64,000 nt of DNA from Clostridium saccharobutylicum DSM 13864 (GTDB taxonomy: Bacteria > Bacillota > Clostridia > Clostridiales > Clostridiaceae), in contig NC_022571.1 in assembly GCF_000473995.1 (NCBI RefSeq), positions 4,061,416 through 4,125,415 on the forward strand, read 5' to 3'. A program made the translations under genes and the position numbers. Below the pieces are notes generated by a model. That model saw only the letters and a program-made list of their open reading frames with translations, was not told the origin of the DNA and searched no databases. This document shows positions 1 to 9,500 of this stretch, piece after piece. Position 1 is the stretch's first letter. Each line of letters opens with the position of its first letter.

Positions 1-723
1 AATTATCACATCAGGATTTTCACTTTTTTCAATTTCCTTAACAAACTTGTTAAACATTAAAATCTTTTCGTTTTCTTTATATTCATTACTAAAAAACCAA
101 TCTGGTATAGAGTAAAATCCCATGGTTTCACTTAATGCTTTTGTTCCTATTTGACTGACTTTATAGCCATTTTGTAAAAATTTATCCCTTAAATATAATT
201 GAAGATCAAATTTTTGTGTCATAGGAGACATTCCTAAAACAGTAATTATAGGTGTATTTATTTTCGCTAATGCAAATGAAATCTCTACATTATTACAATC
301 CACCATATTAAAATCTTTAATATAATCATTAATTGTAATTATTTTTACATTGTTAGCTTCGCATAATTTATATATTTCTTCTTCATAGATATACCCTGAG
401 TTAACCGTATAAAGAATATTTTTATTATGTTTACCAATGTTCTCAATTAAATCTTTTATATTGGTAAATTCCACCTTTTGTATTGATTCAGTAATCCATA
501 CAACATCTATATTCTCAAAGCATTCTTCTGAAATTTGACTTTTAATAGTAAACCCTAATTTTTCACTATCATCAAAATAATATGCATCCTTATTTTCTAA
601 TCCAAATCCGCTTGGGGCAACTAAATACTTAATGTCAATATTGTTTAATAAATGATTATTTCTTATCACTGGTAAAAACTCAAAATCATACGGAAATACT
701 ATAGCATTCATTTTTTTCTCCAT
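1..723 (-). CDS. Peptide maturation partner protein (TIGR04066-like), C-terminus off the window
   Basis: This open frame runs off the left edge, so only the first 241 codons are visible. It begins MEKKMNAIVFPYDFEFLPVI at 723, three bases after the stop of the radical SAM gene, with its GGAGGT ribosome site inside that gene, so the two are translationally coupled. A later stretch, VLGMSPMTQKFDLQLYLRDK, looks like a nucleotide-handling segment. From memory this start and the GMSPMTQK region fit the clostridial peptide maturation family TIGR04066, found beside Cys-rich peptides and their radical SAM enzymes. Its biochemical role is not known to me. The assignment rests on gene context and recall, not on a search. 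Confidence 0.7.
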   Translation of the reverse strand, partial: MEKKMNAIVFPYDFEFLPVIRNNHLLNNIDIKYLVAPSGFGLENKDAYYFDDSEKLGFTIKSQISEECFENIDVVWITESIQKVEFTNIKDLIENIGKHNKNILYTVNSGYIYEEEIYKLCEANNVKIITINDYIKDFNMVDCNNVEISFALAKINTPIITVLGMSPMTQKFDLQLYLRDKFLQNGYKVSQIGTKALSETMGFYSIPDWFFSNEYKENEKILMFNKFVKEIEKSENPDVII

Positions 724-726
724 TCC

Positions 727-2172
727 TTATACCTCCTTTTCAAAATCACAACCATATTTCTTTAAAACAATATAATCTTTTATTTGCTCTTCTGCATTTT
801 TTTGTGTTTCACTACATCTACTCAATCTTCTTTTTCTTGATAGATCTCCATCCTCTTCTGCCATAGATACACATTGGGTACATATCTTAAAGCACCAACA
901 TTTCCTACATTCTTCTTCAGTAGTATTAGCTATATTTAAAATGTTCTTTGCTTTGTCAATATCAAAGCCATTATGTATATTACCAATATTTAAAATATCA
1001 GCATTTTCATTTACTCTCTCACAAGGATAAAACTCACCATCCACATTCACAAAAAATCTTTGTATTCCTGGAATGCATTGTCCTCCTGGACTAGATTGTA
1101 AAATTCTTTCACCTCTTACCTTAACTCTATCATTCATGCTGCTTTTTATATTATTAACAACATTATTTAATAAAGTAGGCTTGTACGCACTAAATATGTT
1201 ACTGCAATGATATAAATATGCCTTAAATGTTTCATATTGTGCATCCGCATAGTATTTAGTGTTTATATCTATCTTCTCAACCTTATTTGTAACATTCACA
1301 TAGTTACCAGCTACATTTAAATCTTTTACCATATCATATGAAAGGAAAAATTCATTTGCACAAGAAAAATTTTCTTTTAAGTCTATAACCGCATTAAAAG
1401 ATATCCTTTTATAAAAACTTTCATCAATCATTTTAACTTTGCTTAAATTTTTCATAACAACTTCAAAAGTACCTCTATGTTCATCTGCAAAAATTCTATT
1501 TTTATTCTGCACATCTGCTGGACCATCTAAACTAATTACTAAATCAAAATTATTTTCTGACAAAAATTTTATCTTTTCCTCTGTAAGTAGTGTTGCATTT
1601 GTTGTCACAGTGAAGAAAATCTTCTTTCCAATAAAAAGTTCTCTTATATAATTAATACATTTCTTCATTAATTCAAATTCTAGCAAAGGTTCTCCACCAT
1701 AAAATCCAAAAACAACTTCTTCAGTATTAGTTGAATGTTCATAAAAGAAATCAATCGCTTTTTTAGCTACTTCCCACGACATTCTCTTATTACTATGTGT
1801 TCTATTAACATAACTTCCAGAATAAACGCAATAACTACATCTTAAATTACAGTTTTGTGTTACCTGTAAAGTTAGTGATCTTAAATTATTTTCATATAAA
1901 TCTTTTAATAAATCAGTTTCTACATGCTTTATCTTTAGATTTTCATTTCGTGGTAATAACATTCCTTGAGACTTTAGATATTCTATACCATCTCTTAAAT
2001 TCTTATCTAAGCATTCATATAGGTTATTACTATTTTCATCGCTGTTTAAACTAGATTGTAAATATTCATAAACCTTTGAAGGTATAGATACAATAGCATT
2101 TGTATTTACATCATACAAATAGTATTCATTATACAGTTTTAATAAATGAATATGTGGAATATTTTTTAGCAT
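727..2172 (-). CDS. Radical SAM/SPASM maturase of a Cys-rich peptide
   Basis: A 481-residue enzyme expected to modify the small Cys-rich peptide encoded just upstream. The radical SAM 4Fe-4S motif CNLRCSYC uses C108, C112 and C115, and is followed by the GGEP motif at 159-162 typical of SAM binding. The C-terminal SPASM region carries C366, C384, C422, C425, C427, C431, C434 and C453, enough for auxiliary iron-sulphur clusters. Residues 1-85 form a small N-terminal domain that could recognise the peptide leader, as in other peptide maturases. The gene lies 197 bases downstream of the precursor gene and is tightly coupled to the downstream partner gene. The family resembles the clostridial CLI_3235-type maturases (TIGR04068). 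The exact modification, such as thioether bridging, is inferred. Confidence 0.88.
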   Translation of the reverse strand: MLKNIPHIHLLKLYNEYYLYDVNTNAIVSIPSKVYEYLQSSLNSDENSNNLYECLDKNLRDGIEYLKSQGMLLPRNENLKIKHVETDLLKDLYENNLRSLTLQVTQNCNLRCSYCVYSGSYVNRTHSNKRMSWEVAKKAIDFFYEHSTNTEEVVFGFYGGEPLLEFELMKKCINYIRELFIGKKIFFTVTTNATLLTEEKIKFLSENNFDLVISLDGPADVQNKNRIFADEHRGTFEVVMKNLSKVKMIDESFYKRISFNAVIDLKENFSCANEFFLSYDMVKDLNVAGNYVNVTNKVEKIDINTKYYADAQYETFKAYLYHCSNIFSAYKPTLLNNVVNNIKSSMNDRVKVRGERILQSSPGGQCIPGIQRFFVNVDGEFYPCERVNENADILNIGNIHNGFDIDKAKNILNIANTTEEECRKCWCFKICTQCVSMAEEDGDLSRKRRLSRCSETQKNAEEQIKDYIVLKKYGCDFEKEV

Positions 2173-2369
2173 CTGTTCAATTCCTTCCTAATTTATTATC
2201 AAAAATTTATCAAGCTCCATTCTCAAATTTAATTTATTGAATGGAGCTTTTAAATAAGCAAATAAAATATAATAACATTTAATTTGCTATTAGAATATAT
2301 TAAAAATAATATACAAATTATTCAAATAATAATTTATTATAGCTTATTTTTAATATGCTTTAGTAGTAA

Positions 2370-2588
2370 TTATGCACCTAACATAGTCATAGGAGCCATA
2401 GATTTCATTTCTATTTTGCTGTTATTCACAAGACTTAGTGCATAAAATCCTTGAACATCATTTTTTTTGTACTTGCTGCAGTTAGTGCATGTCCCACATG
2501 AAATATTGAAACAATTACAATTACATGCATAAGCCATAAAAGTTCCCTTTTCAAAATCATTTTTTTTACCTAAACTCACTTTTTTCAT
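2370..2588 (-). CDS. Cys-rich RiPP precursor peptide (CLI_3235-like)
   Basis: A 72-residue peptide starting MKKVSLGKKNDFEKGTFMAY. Six cysteines (22, 24, 26, 31, 34, 37) crowd the middle, and a 35-residue tail ends in SMAPMTMLGA. I place the start at ATG 2588 because a GTG nine bases further upstream lies inside the ribosome site GGGAGGTG. The short LGKK-FEKG leader followed by an AYxCxCxC block matches my memory of the CLI_3235 bacteriocin-precursor class. Its neighbours, a radical SAM/SPASM enzyme and the TIGR04066-like protein, complete that locus type. The mature product, its cleavage point and its activity cannot be read from the sequence. Confidence 0.85.
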   Translation of the reverse strand: MKKVSLGKKNDFEKGTFMAYACNCNCFNISCGTCTNCSKYKKNDVQGFYALSLVNNSKIEMKSMAPMTMLGA

Positions 2589-2628
2589 ATATTTCACCTC
2601 CCTTCAATATTAAAATTCAAAAAAATAT

Positions 2629-3261
2629 TTATATATTTGTATCGAATCTATCCAAGAAGCTCATATCAATGTTTGCAGCAATATCACTATATATTTTATG
2701 TTCTTTGCTTAATTTTAAATTCCGTTCTTTTCTTTCTTTCATTCTTTTTATTCGTAATTTTTCCTCTTCACTCGTTTTACTTGAATCCTTTGTATTACTT
2801 GTATTTTTAGATTTCTTTGGTTCAATCTCACTCGTGCAACTTAATCCACCATTTTCATCTATTACAACGCTTACACTTTTTACCTCACTTCCCCCTAAAG
2901 TATATTTATGATTACCAATATACTCCTTCAATGATGGTATTTGATTTAATAATCGTTCCAAATTTTGAGCCACCTTAGGATCTTTAGTTGCCTTCTCTAT
3001 CAATTTAGGAGAAATATTATAAGTCAATTCATTCTTTTTCATATTATATGAATTGCTCATATAAAGATTAGCACCTGAATATCTTTCACAAACATTTTTA
3101 AAATACTCCTCTTTCGAAATTGTTTTATCTGTTGTGCTTACACTACTAACTGTAGTTTTATCAGCATCACTAACTTTAGTTTTATCATTATTATTACTTC
3201 CAGTTTTATTAGATGCTTGTGTATAATACGAACCATAACTACTATTAATTCCTATTGACAT
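2629..3261 (-). CDS. Uncharacterised protein, tandem paralogue 1 (DUF6033-like?)
   Basis: A 210-residue protein with no signal peptide or membrane segment. It starts MSIGINSSYGSYYTQAS, has a low-complexity Ser/Thr/Asp stretch, then a conserved block (YFKNVCERYSGANLYM, NISPKLIEKATKDPKVAQNL, VVIDENGG) and ends in a basic Lys/Arg/Glu helix and SFLDRFDTNI. The ATG at 3261 is preferred over a GTG inside AAGGGGTGA. The overall plan, with a Tyr/Ser-rich start, an ISPKLL-type helix and a DENG strand, reminds me of DUF6033 proteins of Firmicutes, but this is recall only. It is about four-fifths identical to the next gene. It lies between that gene and the RiPP locus on the same strand, so a link to the peptide is possible but unproven. 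Confidence 0.75.
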   Translation of the reverse strand: MSIGINSSYGSYYTQASNKTGSNNNDKTKVSDADKTTVSSVSTTDKTISKEEYFKNVCERYSGANLYMSNSYNMKKNELTYNISPKLIEKATKDPKVAQNLERLLNQIPSLKEYIGNHKYTLGGSEVKSVSVVIDENGGLSCTSEIEPKKSKNTSNTKDSSKTSEEEKLRIKRMKERKERNLKLSKEHKIYSDIAANIDMSFLDRFDTNI

Positions 3262-3322
3262 ATTATTATTCACCCCTTAATTTTCTTAATATGCAAAATT
3301 ATACAATATATTTTTTAAAATA

Positions 3323-3952
3323 CTATATATTTGTATCGAATCTATCCAAGAAGCTCATATCAATGTTTGCAGCAATATCACTATATATTTTATGTTCTTT
3401 GCTTAATTTTAAATTTCGCTCTTTTTTCTCTTTCATTCTTTTTATTCGTAATTTTTCCTCTTCACTCGTTTTACTTGAATCCTTTGTATTACTTGTATTT
3501 TTAGAATTCTTAGGTTCAATATCAAGCATACCGCTGACTCCACCATTTTCATCTATTACAACGCTTACACTTTTTACCTCACTTCCTCCTAAAGTGTATT
3601 TATGAGTATTGAAATATTCCTTAAATGATTGTATTTGACTTAACAATCCTTCTAACTTTTCAGCATATTTAGAGTCCTTTGTCGCCTTATCTACTAATTT
3701 AGGCGAGATATTATAGGTTATTTCATTCTTTTTCATAATACCTGAGCTACTCATATGAAGATTAGCACCTGAATATCTTTCACAAAGATTTTTAAAATAC
3801 TCATCTTTCGAAATTGTTTTATCTGTTGTGCTTGTACTACTAACTGTAGTTTTATCAGCATCACTAACTTTAGTTTTATCATTATTAACTCCAGTTTTAT
3901 TAGATGCTTGTGTATAATACGAACTATAACTACTATTAATTCCTATTGACAT
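3323..3952 (-). CDS. Uncharacterised protein, tandem paralogue 2 (DUF6033-like?)
   Basis: A 209-residue duplicate of the gene at 2629-3261. The last 60 residues are almost the same in both copies, down to the SFLDRFDTNI ending, while the centre (residues about 75-140) has diverged. The start at 3952 (MSIGINSSYSSYYTQ) matches the paralogue; an in-frame ATG twelve bases upstream touches the AAGGGG ribosome site. The 61-base spacer to the next copy and the repeated 3' half point to a recent tandem duplication. No catalytic motif is visible and the function is unknown. Confidence 0.75.
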   Translation of the reverse strand: MSIGINSSYSSYYTQASNKTGVNNDKTKVSDADKTTVSSTSTTDKTISKDEYFKNLCERYSGANLHMSSSGIMKKNEITYNISPKLVDKATKDSKYAEKLEGLLSQIQSFKEYFNTHKYTLGGSEVKSVSVVIDENGGVSGMLDIEPKNSKNTSNTKDSSKTSEEEKLRIKRMKEKKERNLKLSKEHKIYSDIAANIDMSFLDRFDTNI

Positions 3953-4086
3953 TTCATTATTCATCCCCTTATGAATTTTAAAGCTTAATTACATGAAAAA
4001 TATTCCTTTATTTGATTTAATTAAACATTATTTTACAAAGAATGTAAATATATATTACACAAAACGTATAATATATGGAACAAAAG

Positions 4087-4183
4087 GTAAATAAATTGCA
4101 CCTAATTACTGACAACCTTTCAATGAAAATTTTATAAATCTGTGCAACAAAAATATGTGAAATTCAATTAACTATCGCGTTTG
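4087..4183 (-). repeat. Family A hairpin element, decayed one-arm fragment
   Basis: The stretch with CTTTCAATGAAAATTTTATA, GTGCAACAAAAATATGTGAA and AATTAACTATC aligns with the left-end arm of the complete family A copy at 33943-34204. The other arm is not found. The region 3953-4490 otherwise holds two terminators and a weak inverted repeat (TAAGTTCTAA near 4310, TTAGAACTTA near 4400). Confidence 0.45.
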
Positions 4184-4196
4184 GATATCTATATAT

Positions 4197-4240
4197 AAAA
4201 TTAGCCTTAACCATTATTATAATTGGTTAAGGCTAATTTT
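4197..4240. terminator. Bidirectional terminator hairpin
   Basis: TTAGCCTTAACCA at 4201-4213 pairs perfectly with TGGTTAAGGCTAA at 4224-4236, extended by AAAA on the left and TTTT on the right, so it can end transcripts from either side. Confidence 0.7.
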
Positions 4241-4414
4241 CTCTCCAATAGAAAGAATCTCATTTTTTATTTATCAAGACAATATCATCATTAGTTTGAA
4301 CTATACATAAGTTCTAAAAAATATTGTTCATCAAACATGAATTTCTACTTTTATAAATATTCAATTAGTACTCTTACTAATTGTGAATTTTATTAATTAG
4401 AACTTATATATAAA

Positions 4415-4438
4415 GAAAAAACGTGTATCTTCATACAC
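4415..4438 (-). terminator. Terminator of the TetR gene
   Basis: GTGTAT and ATACAC form a six-pair stem with a four-base loop. On the minus strand it is followed by a run of T, 50 bases after the TetR stop codon. Confidence 0.65.
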
Positions 4439-4490
4439 ATTAGGCTTTTTATTTAAAAAGTGTTGATTCTTTGCTTAATAAAAACAACAG

Positions 4491-5084
4491 CTATACACTT
4501 TTATATCTAATCTGTAATGCTTCAACTATAGTATCACAATATTTTACCATTTCTTCGATTGAAATAATCATATCTTCTTCAAGCCACTCTCCTGCTGAAT
4601 ATACCAATGCTGGAGAAAAAAAGCCTGCAATAATATCAATTGGCACTATAAATTTAATTCCATTTTTTTCGTCATTTCTTAGTCGATATTCTATACATTC
4701 AAGTACTATCTTTTGGAGCTGCTTCATTGCTGAACTATTATTTAATAATCCTATTGTGTACATCTTTTTATTTTTGCACATATGCTCAAGAAGAAGTTTA
4801 AATAAATTGCTATAATATTGCTTTGGGTCATGTGGTGGAGTTTTTAAACTTTCTTTTTCAAAATCTTCTATCAAATCTCTTAATAAACAATCAAGTAATT
4901 GATATTTATCTTCAAAATGCTTGTAAAATGTAGTTCTATGTACCATTGCTTGGTCACAAATATCTGAAACTCTAATATCTTCAAAACTTTTTTCTGTAAG
5001 CAAAGACATTAATGAATTAGATAATAATTTATGAGTTCTTCGTATTCTTAAATCAATTTTTTCATTCTTCTCATGATTACTCAT
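4491..5084 (-). CDS. TetR/AcrR-family repressor of the divergent RND pump
   Basis: A 197-residue regulator. The N-terminal helix-turn-helix is typical of the family: THKLLSNSLMSLLTEKSFEDIRVSDICDQAMVHRTTFYKHFEDKYQLLDCLL, shown here as overlapping pieces RRTHKLLSNSLMSL, FEDIRVSDICDQA and HRTTFYKHFEDKYQLL. The C-terminal helices would form the ligand pocket and dimer face. The start at ATG 5084 is chosen because it follows AGGAGG by six bases; an upstream TTG overlaps that ribosome site. The gene is transcribed away from the adaptor-pump pair at 5299-9607, the usual arrangement for a local repressor. Two ten-base palindromes in the shared promoter region are candidate operators. The inducer is unknown. 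Confidence 0.88.
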   Translation of the reverse strand: MSNHEKNEKIDLRIRRTHKLLSNSLMSLLTEKSFEDIRVSDICDQAMVHRTTFYKHFEDKYQLLDCLLRDLIEDFEKESLKTPPHDPKQYYSNLFKLLLEHMCKNKKMYTIGLLNNSSAMKQLQKIVLECIEYRLRNDEKNGIKFIVPIDIIAGFFSPALVYSAGEWLEEDMIISIEEMVKYCDTIVEALQIRYKSV

Positions 5085-5195
5085 GTTTTTCCTCCTAATC
5101 AAACAATCAACAAAAATTCTAATGTGTAGAATAACTATATAATTTTAAATTTTTGTTTCTTGATAACAATATAGCAATAGTATAAATTATACATA

Positions 5196-5225
5196 TACAA
5201 TTGTAAAGTTATTCATACATATGTA
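5196..5225. promoter_or_regulatory. Candidate TetR operator pair
   Basis: Two perfect ten-base palindromes, TACAATTGTA at 5196-5205 and TACATATGTA at 5216-5225, lie with centres 20 bases apart between the divergent TetR and adaptor genes. Equal spacing on one helix face suits a pair of TetR dimers. This is inference from position and symmetry. Confidence 0.45.
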
Positions 5226-5298
5226 GATTATATACTATTTTAAACTTAAGAGTCTAAATAGATCTTTTATTCTGGATTCTTAAGTACAAGGAGGATAT

Positions 5299-6510
5299 AT
5301 GCATAAGAAAATATTAGTTATTTGTTTAGTACTTTTTAATCTATCAATATTTAGTGGATGTAGTGCTAAAACAAATCCAAGTACAGAAGTTAAAACCTAT
5401 CCTGTAAAAACTATAGAGCTTCAAGATAAAAATTATCCTGTTTCATTAGAATATGAAGGGATAACAGGTGGAAGTGAAGTTAGAAAGCTTTCTTTTAAAA
5501 GTTCATCAAAAATTTCAAAAATATTCGTTTCAAAAGGTCAACATATAAAAAATGGAGACAGCCTTATTGATTTAGATAAAACTGATTTAAATTCCGCAAC
5601 AGAAGCTTCAAAAGCTCAAATGGCTGCAGCTTCAGCGCAATATAATAAAGCATTAAATGGTGCACAATCTGAGGATATAAACAAAGCTCAAATAGCAGTA
5701 AAAAATGCTCAGGCTAATTACAATTACTACAAAGATTTATATGATAAAAATGTTACCTTATATGAAGCACATGCTATACCACAGCAGGAGGTTAATGATA
5801 CCAAAGTTAAATTAGATGGAAGTGAAAATGACTTAAATTCAGCTCAAGAAACATTAAAGCAGCTCCAAAATGGTACAAGAGAAGAAGATAAGCAAGCAGC
5901 ACTAGCTCAATTAAATTCTGCAAAAGTTGATTATGATTCGAAAGTCAATTTGACTCAAGATGCTTCTCTTAAAGCCGATGAAGATGGTTATGTGGTAGAT
6001 ATTCTTTGTAAAGAGGGAGAAATACAAGCATCAGGAAATCCAGTTATCTTAATTAGAAGTGAAAATCAAGTTGTTACTGTAGGTTTATCTGATACTGATG
6101 TAAAGAAAATACAGTTAGGAACAAAAGCACAAGTTAAAATAGATGATGTTACAACTGACGGAGAAGTTATGAATGTAGTTCAAATGGCAGATAAGCAATC
6201 CGGAACATATAGTGCGGAAATTAAATTGTTAAATCAAATAGATAATAGTAAATTTTACATAGGTCAATGTGCAAAAGTTTATATTAATGAAGGTGAAAAG
6301 AATGGAATTTGGATTCCTATCGCAAGTATTTTAAATGACGGTCAAGACTATGTATATGTAGTAGAAGACGGACGTGCCGTTAGGAAAAACATAACTTTAG
6401 GACAAACTAATGAAAATCAAGTGTGTGTAGATGGATTAAAGAACGGAGATAATCTTGTTAATGAAGGTATGAAAAATATAAAAGCTGGATATCAGGTTTC
6501 AGTAGAATAA
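5299..6510 (+). CDS. RND efflux membrane-fusion (HlyD/AcrA-type) lipoprotein
   Basis: A 403-residue adaptor for the pump encoded 13 bases downstream. The N-terminus is a lipoprotein signal (hydrophobic stretch ending LSIFSGC). It is followed by a barrel-sandwich half (VRKLSFKSSSKISKIFVSKG), an alpha-helical coiled coil rich in Ala/Gln/Asn (about 95-210), the second lipoyl half (LKADEDGYVVDILCKEGE) and a beta-barrel region ending in VNEGMKNIKAGYQVSVE. In a Gram-positive cell it would be anchored to the outer face of the membrane. GGAGG precedes the ATG by five to six bases. Control by the divergent TetR protein is likely. Confidence 0.9.
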   Translation: MHKKILVICLVLFNLSIFSGCSAKTNPSTEVKTYPVKTIELQDKNYPVSLEYEGITGGSEVRKLSFKSSSKISKIFVSKGQHIKNGDSLIDLDKTDLNSATEASKAQMAAASAQYNKALNGAQSEDINKAQIAVKNAQANYNYYKDLYDKNVTLYEAHAIPQQEVNDTKVKLDGSENDLNSAQETLKQLQNGTREEDKQAALAQLNSAKVDYDSKVNLTQDASLKADEDGYVVDILCKEGEIQASGNPVILIRSENQVVTVGLSDTDVKKIQLGTKAQVKIDDVTTDGEVMNVVQMADKQSGTYSAEIKLLNQIDNSKFYIGQCAKVYINEGEKNGIWIPIASILNDGQDYVYVVEDGRAVRKNITLGQTNENQVCVDGLKNGDNLVNEGMKNIKAGYQVSVE

Positions 6511-6523
6511 AGGAGGATGAATT

Positions 6524-9500
6524 ATGGGATTGATTAATGCTGCTATAAAAAATAAGAAGATAGTGATGTTTTTGGTGCTTCTTTCTATAATAAGTGGTTT
6601 TATCTGTTACTATTACATTCCTAAGCAGGAAAGTCCAGATGTTTCATCTCCAGCGGCAATGATAACAACTATTTATCCAGGGGCTTCTCCTAAAGATGTA
6701 GAAAGTTTAGTTACAAAAAAGATTGAAGATAAAATTGAAGAAATAGATGGATATGATTATGCTGAGTCTTATTCTCAAAATAGCGCATCTATAGTTATTG
6801 TTTACTTAAATAATGATGCAGATAAAGATAAAGCATGGCGCAGCTTGAGAGACAAAATAAAAGATTTAAAAGCTGAGCTTCCAGATGGCTGTGAGGATAG
6901 TAAAATAGACACCAACCTTACTCAAACTGCAGGTATGATTTTAAGTATAACTGGTGAAAGTTATTCTTATGAGCAATTAGGAAATTATGCAGATGATATA
7001 AAGAAACAACTAAGTAATGTTAGTGGTATTTCTAGATTTGATATAAAGGGAAAACAGGATAAACAAGTAAAAGTAAAAGTGGATTTAAGTAAAATAAATA
7101 AATATTCTATTTCTCTTGAAGATGTATGTGGTGTATTACAATCACAAAATGTAGAGATTCCTTCTGGATCTTTGGAACTAGCGACTGGAAAAATAAAAGT
7201 GCAGACACCCGGGAGCTTTACATCGCTTAAAGACATAGAAAATACAATTGTGGGAGTTTCAACAGAAACCGGACAAACTATAAAACTTAAAGATATCGCT
7301 AGTATAAATATGGATTATGATGATGATTCCAATTATAAATATACTGATAATGGAGAAAATGCAGTATTGCTTGCAGGGTATTTTCAAGATAATAAAAATA
7401 TAGTTTTAATAGGTGATGATGTAAGAAAAAAATTAGATGAAATAAAAAAGCAATTGCCACAGGATTTAAATATAGAAGAGGTTACCTTCCAGCCTAAAGA
7501 TGTAAATGAGTCAGTTTCTTTCTTTATGGAAAACCTTAGAGATGGTGTTATTCTTGTAGTTATAACTGTTCTAATAGGAATGGGTATTAGAAATGCACTA
7601 GTAGTATCCTCAGTAATTCCAATATCTATTGCTATGTCATTTATTGCTATGGAGCTTCTTGGAATCAAGGTGCATCAAATTTCTACGACAGCACTTATTA
7701 TAGCACTTGGAATACTTGTAGATGATGCAATTGTAATAGGAGATGTTGTTCAGGTAGGAATTGATGAGGGATTACCAGGAGATGAGGCTGCATTTAAAGG
7801 AATTAAAAAATTATTTGTGCCTGTATTTACCTCCACATTAATTATAGTTGGTGCCTTTGCACCTCTGCTAAGCATACCAGGAGCAGTCGGCGAATTTATA
7901 AGAACGCTTCCACAAGTAGTAATGATTTGTATAACTTGCTCATATATATCAGCGCTATTAATTACTCCTGCTATGTCATCTTTATTTTTTAAAAAGAGTA
8001 AAAAGGCTGAAAAGGAAAATAAAATTCAAAAATTATTATCTAAGCTTTTAACTTATGGACTTAATCATAAAATAAAGATTATTGCAGCATCTTTACTTAT
8101 ATTTTCAGTATCAATGGGATTGATGAATTTATTGAGTTCACAATTCTTCCCTTATGTAGATAAAAATATTATTTATATAAATGTGTCTAATGAAAAAGTT
8201 GAAGATTTGGATAGTACAAATAATTTAGTGAAAGAAGTAGAAAATGTTTTAAAATCACAAGAAGAAGTTACGAATTATACTTCAGCCATAGGTGGTGGTC
8301 TGCCTAGTTTTTATGTTACATTGCCTACTGTGACACCATCAAAAGATACAGCTCAAATTATGGTAAAAGTAGATCTAGATAAAACTAAAAAGTTTGATAC
8401 AAGAGAAAAACTCGTTGAACATATACAAAGTGAATTAGACAATAAAATCTCTGGTGGAACGGCTACAGTTAAACTTTTAGAACAAGCAGATCCAATAGGA
8501 GCACTTGTTAGAATGCGTCTTACAGGAGATGATTTAGATAAAATTTATACTGCTTCAGAGCAAATACAAGAAAATTTAAAAAATATACCAGGGACTACAA
8601 ATGTAAGAGACGATGCAGCTAAAAAGACATATGAATATGAAGTAAATATAGATAGTACGAAAGCATCTCAATATGGTTTGTTAAAGTCTGATATTTTGAA
8701 ACAAATGAACATTGCATTAAAAGGATATAGCAGTTCTGTATATAGGAAAAGTGGAAGCGAATACGATATATTAGTCAAAAGTAATATTGCTTCAGTAGAA
8801 GATTTGAAAAATCTTCAAGTAAAATCAAGTGTTACAAATAATAAAATATTGTTATCACAAGTAGCATCTATAAATCTTAATTCTGAGTTAGATCAAATAA
8901 AGCATTATAAGAAAGATAAGACTGTAACAGTATATAGTGATTTAAAATCAGGATATAACTCAAGTGATATAGAAAATACAGTCAAAACTGAAATTAATAA
9001 AATGGACTTAAATGGTGTAAATGTTCTTTATGATGGAGAACAAAAACAAATAGAAAATAACTTCTCAAATCTTGCTATTGCTGGAGTGCTTATTATAGTA
9101 ATAATTTATTTAATTCTATTTGTTCAATTTAAGTCATTTATACAACCAATTGTAATACTCTATTCACTACCATTATCACTAATAGGAGTAATAGTAGGAC
9201 TTTTGATGTGTGACATGCCACTATCTTTAACTGCTGTAATGGGAATAATAAGCTTGATTGGAGTTGTTATAAGAAATGCAATTCTGCTTGTAGAATATAT
9301 AATTGAGGGAAGACATGAAGGGCTTTCTATAGATGAAGCTTGTGTGCATGCTGTAAGTCAAAGATTTAGACCAATAATATTAAGTTCAACTGCAACTATT
9401 ACAGGGCTTATACCACTTGCATTTTCTAAAAGTGCATTATTTGGACCTATGTCTGTTACTATAATATTTGGACTTGCGTCTGCTACTTTCCTTACATTTA

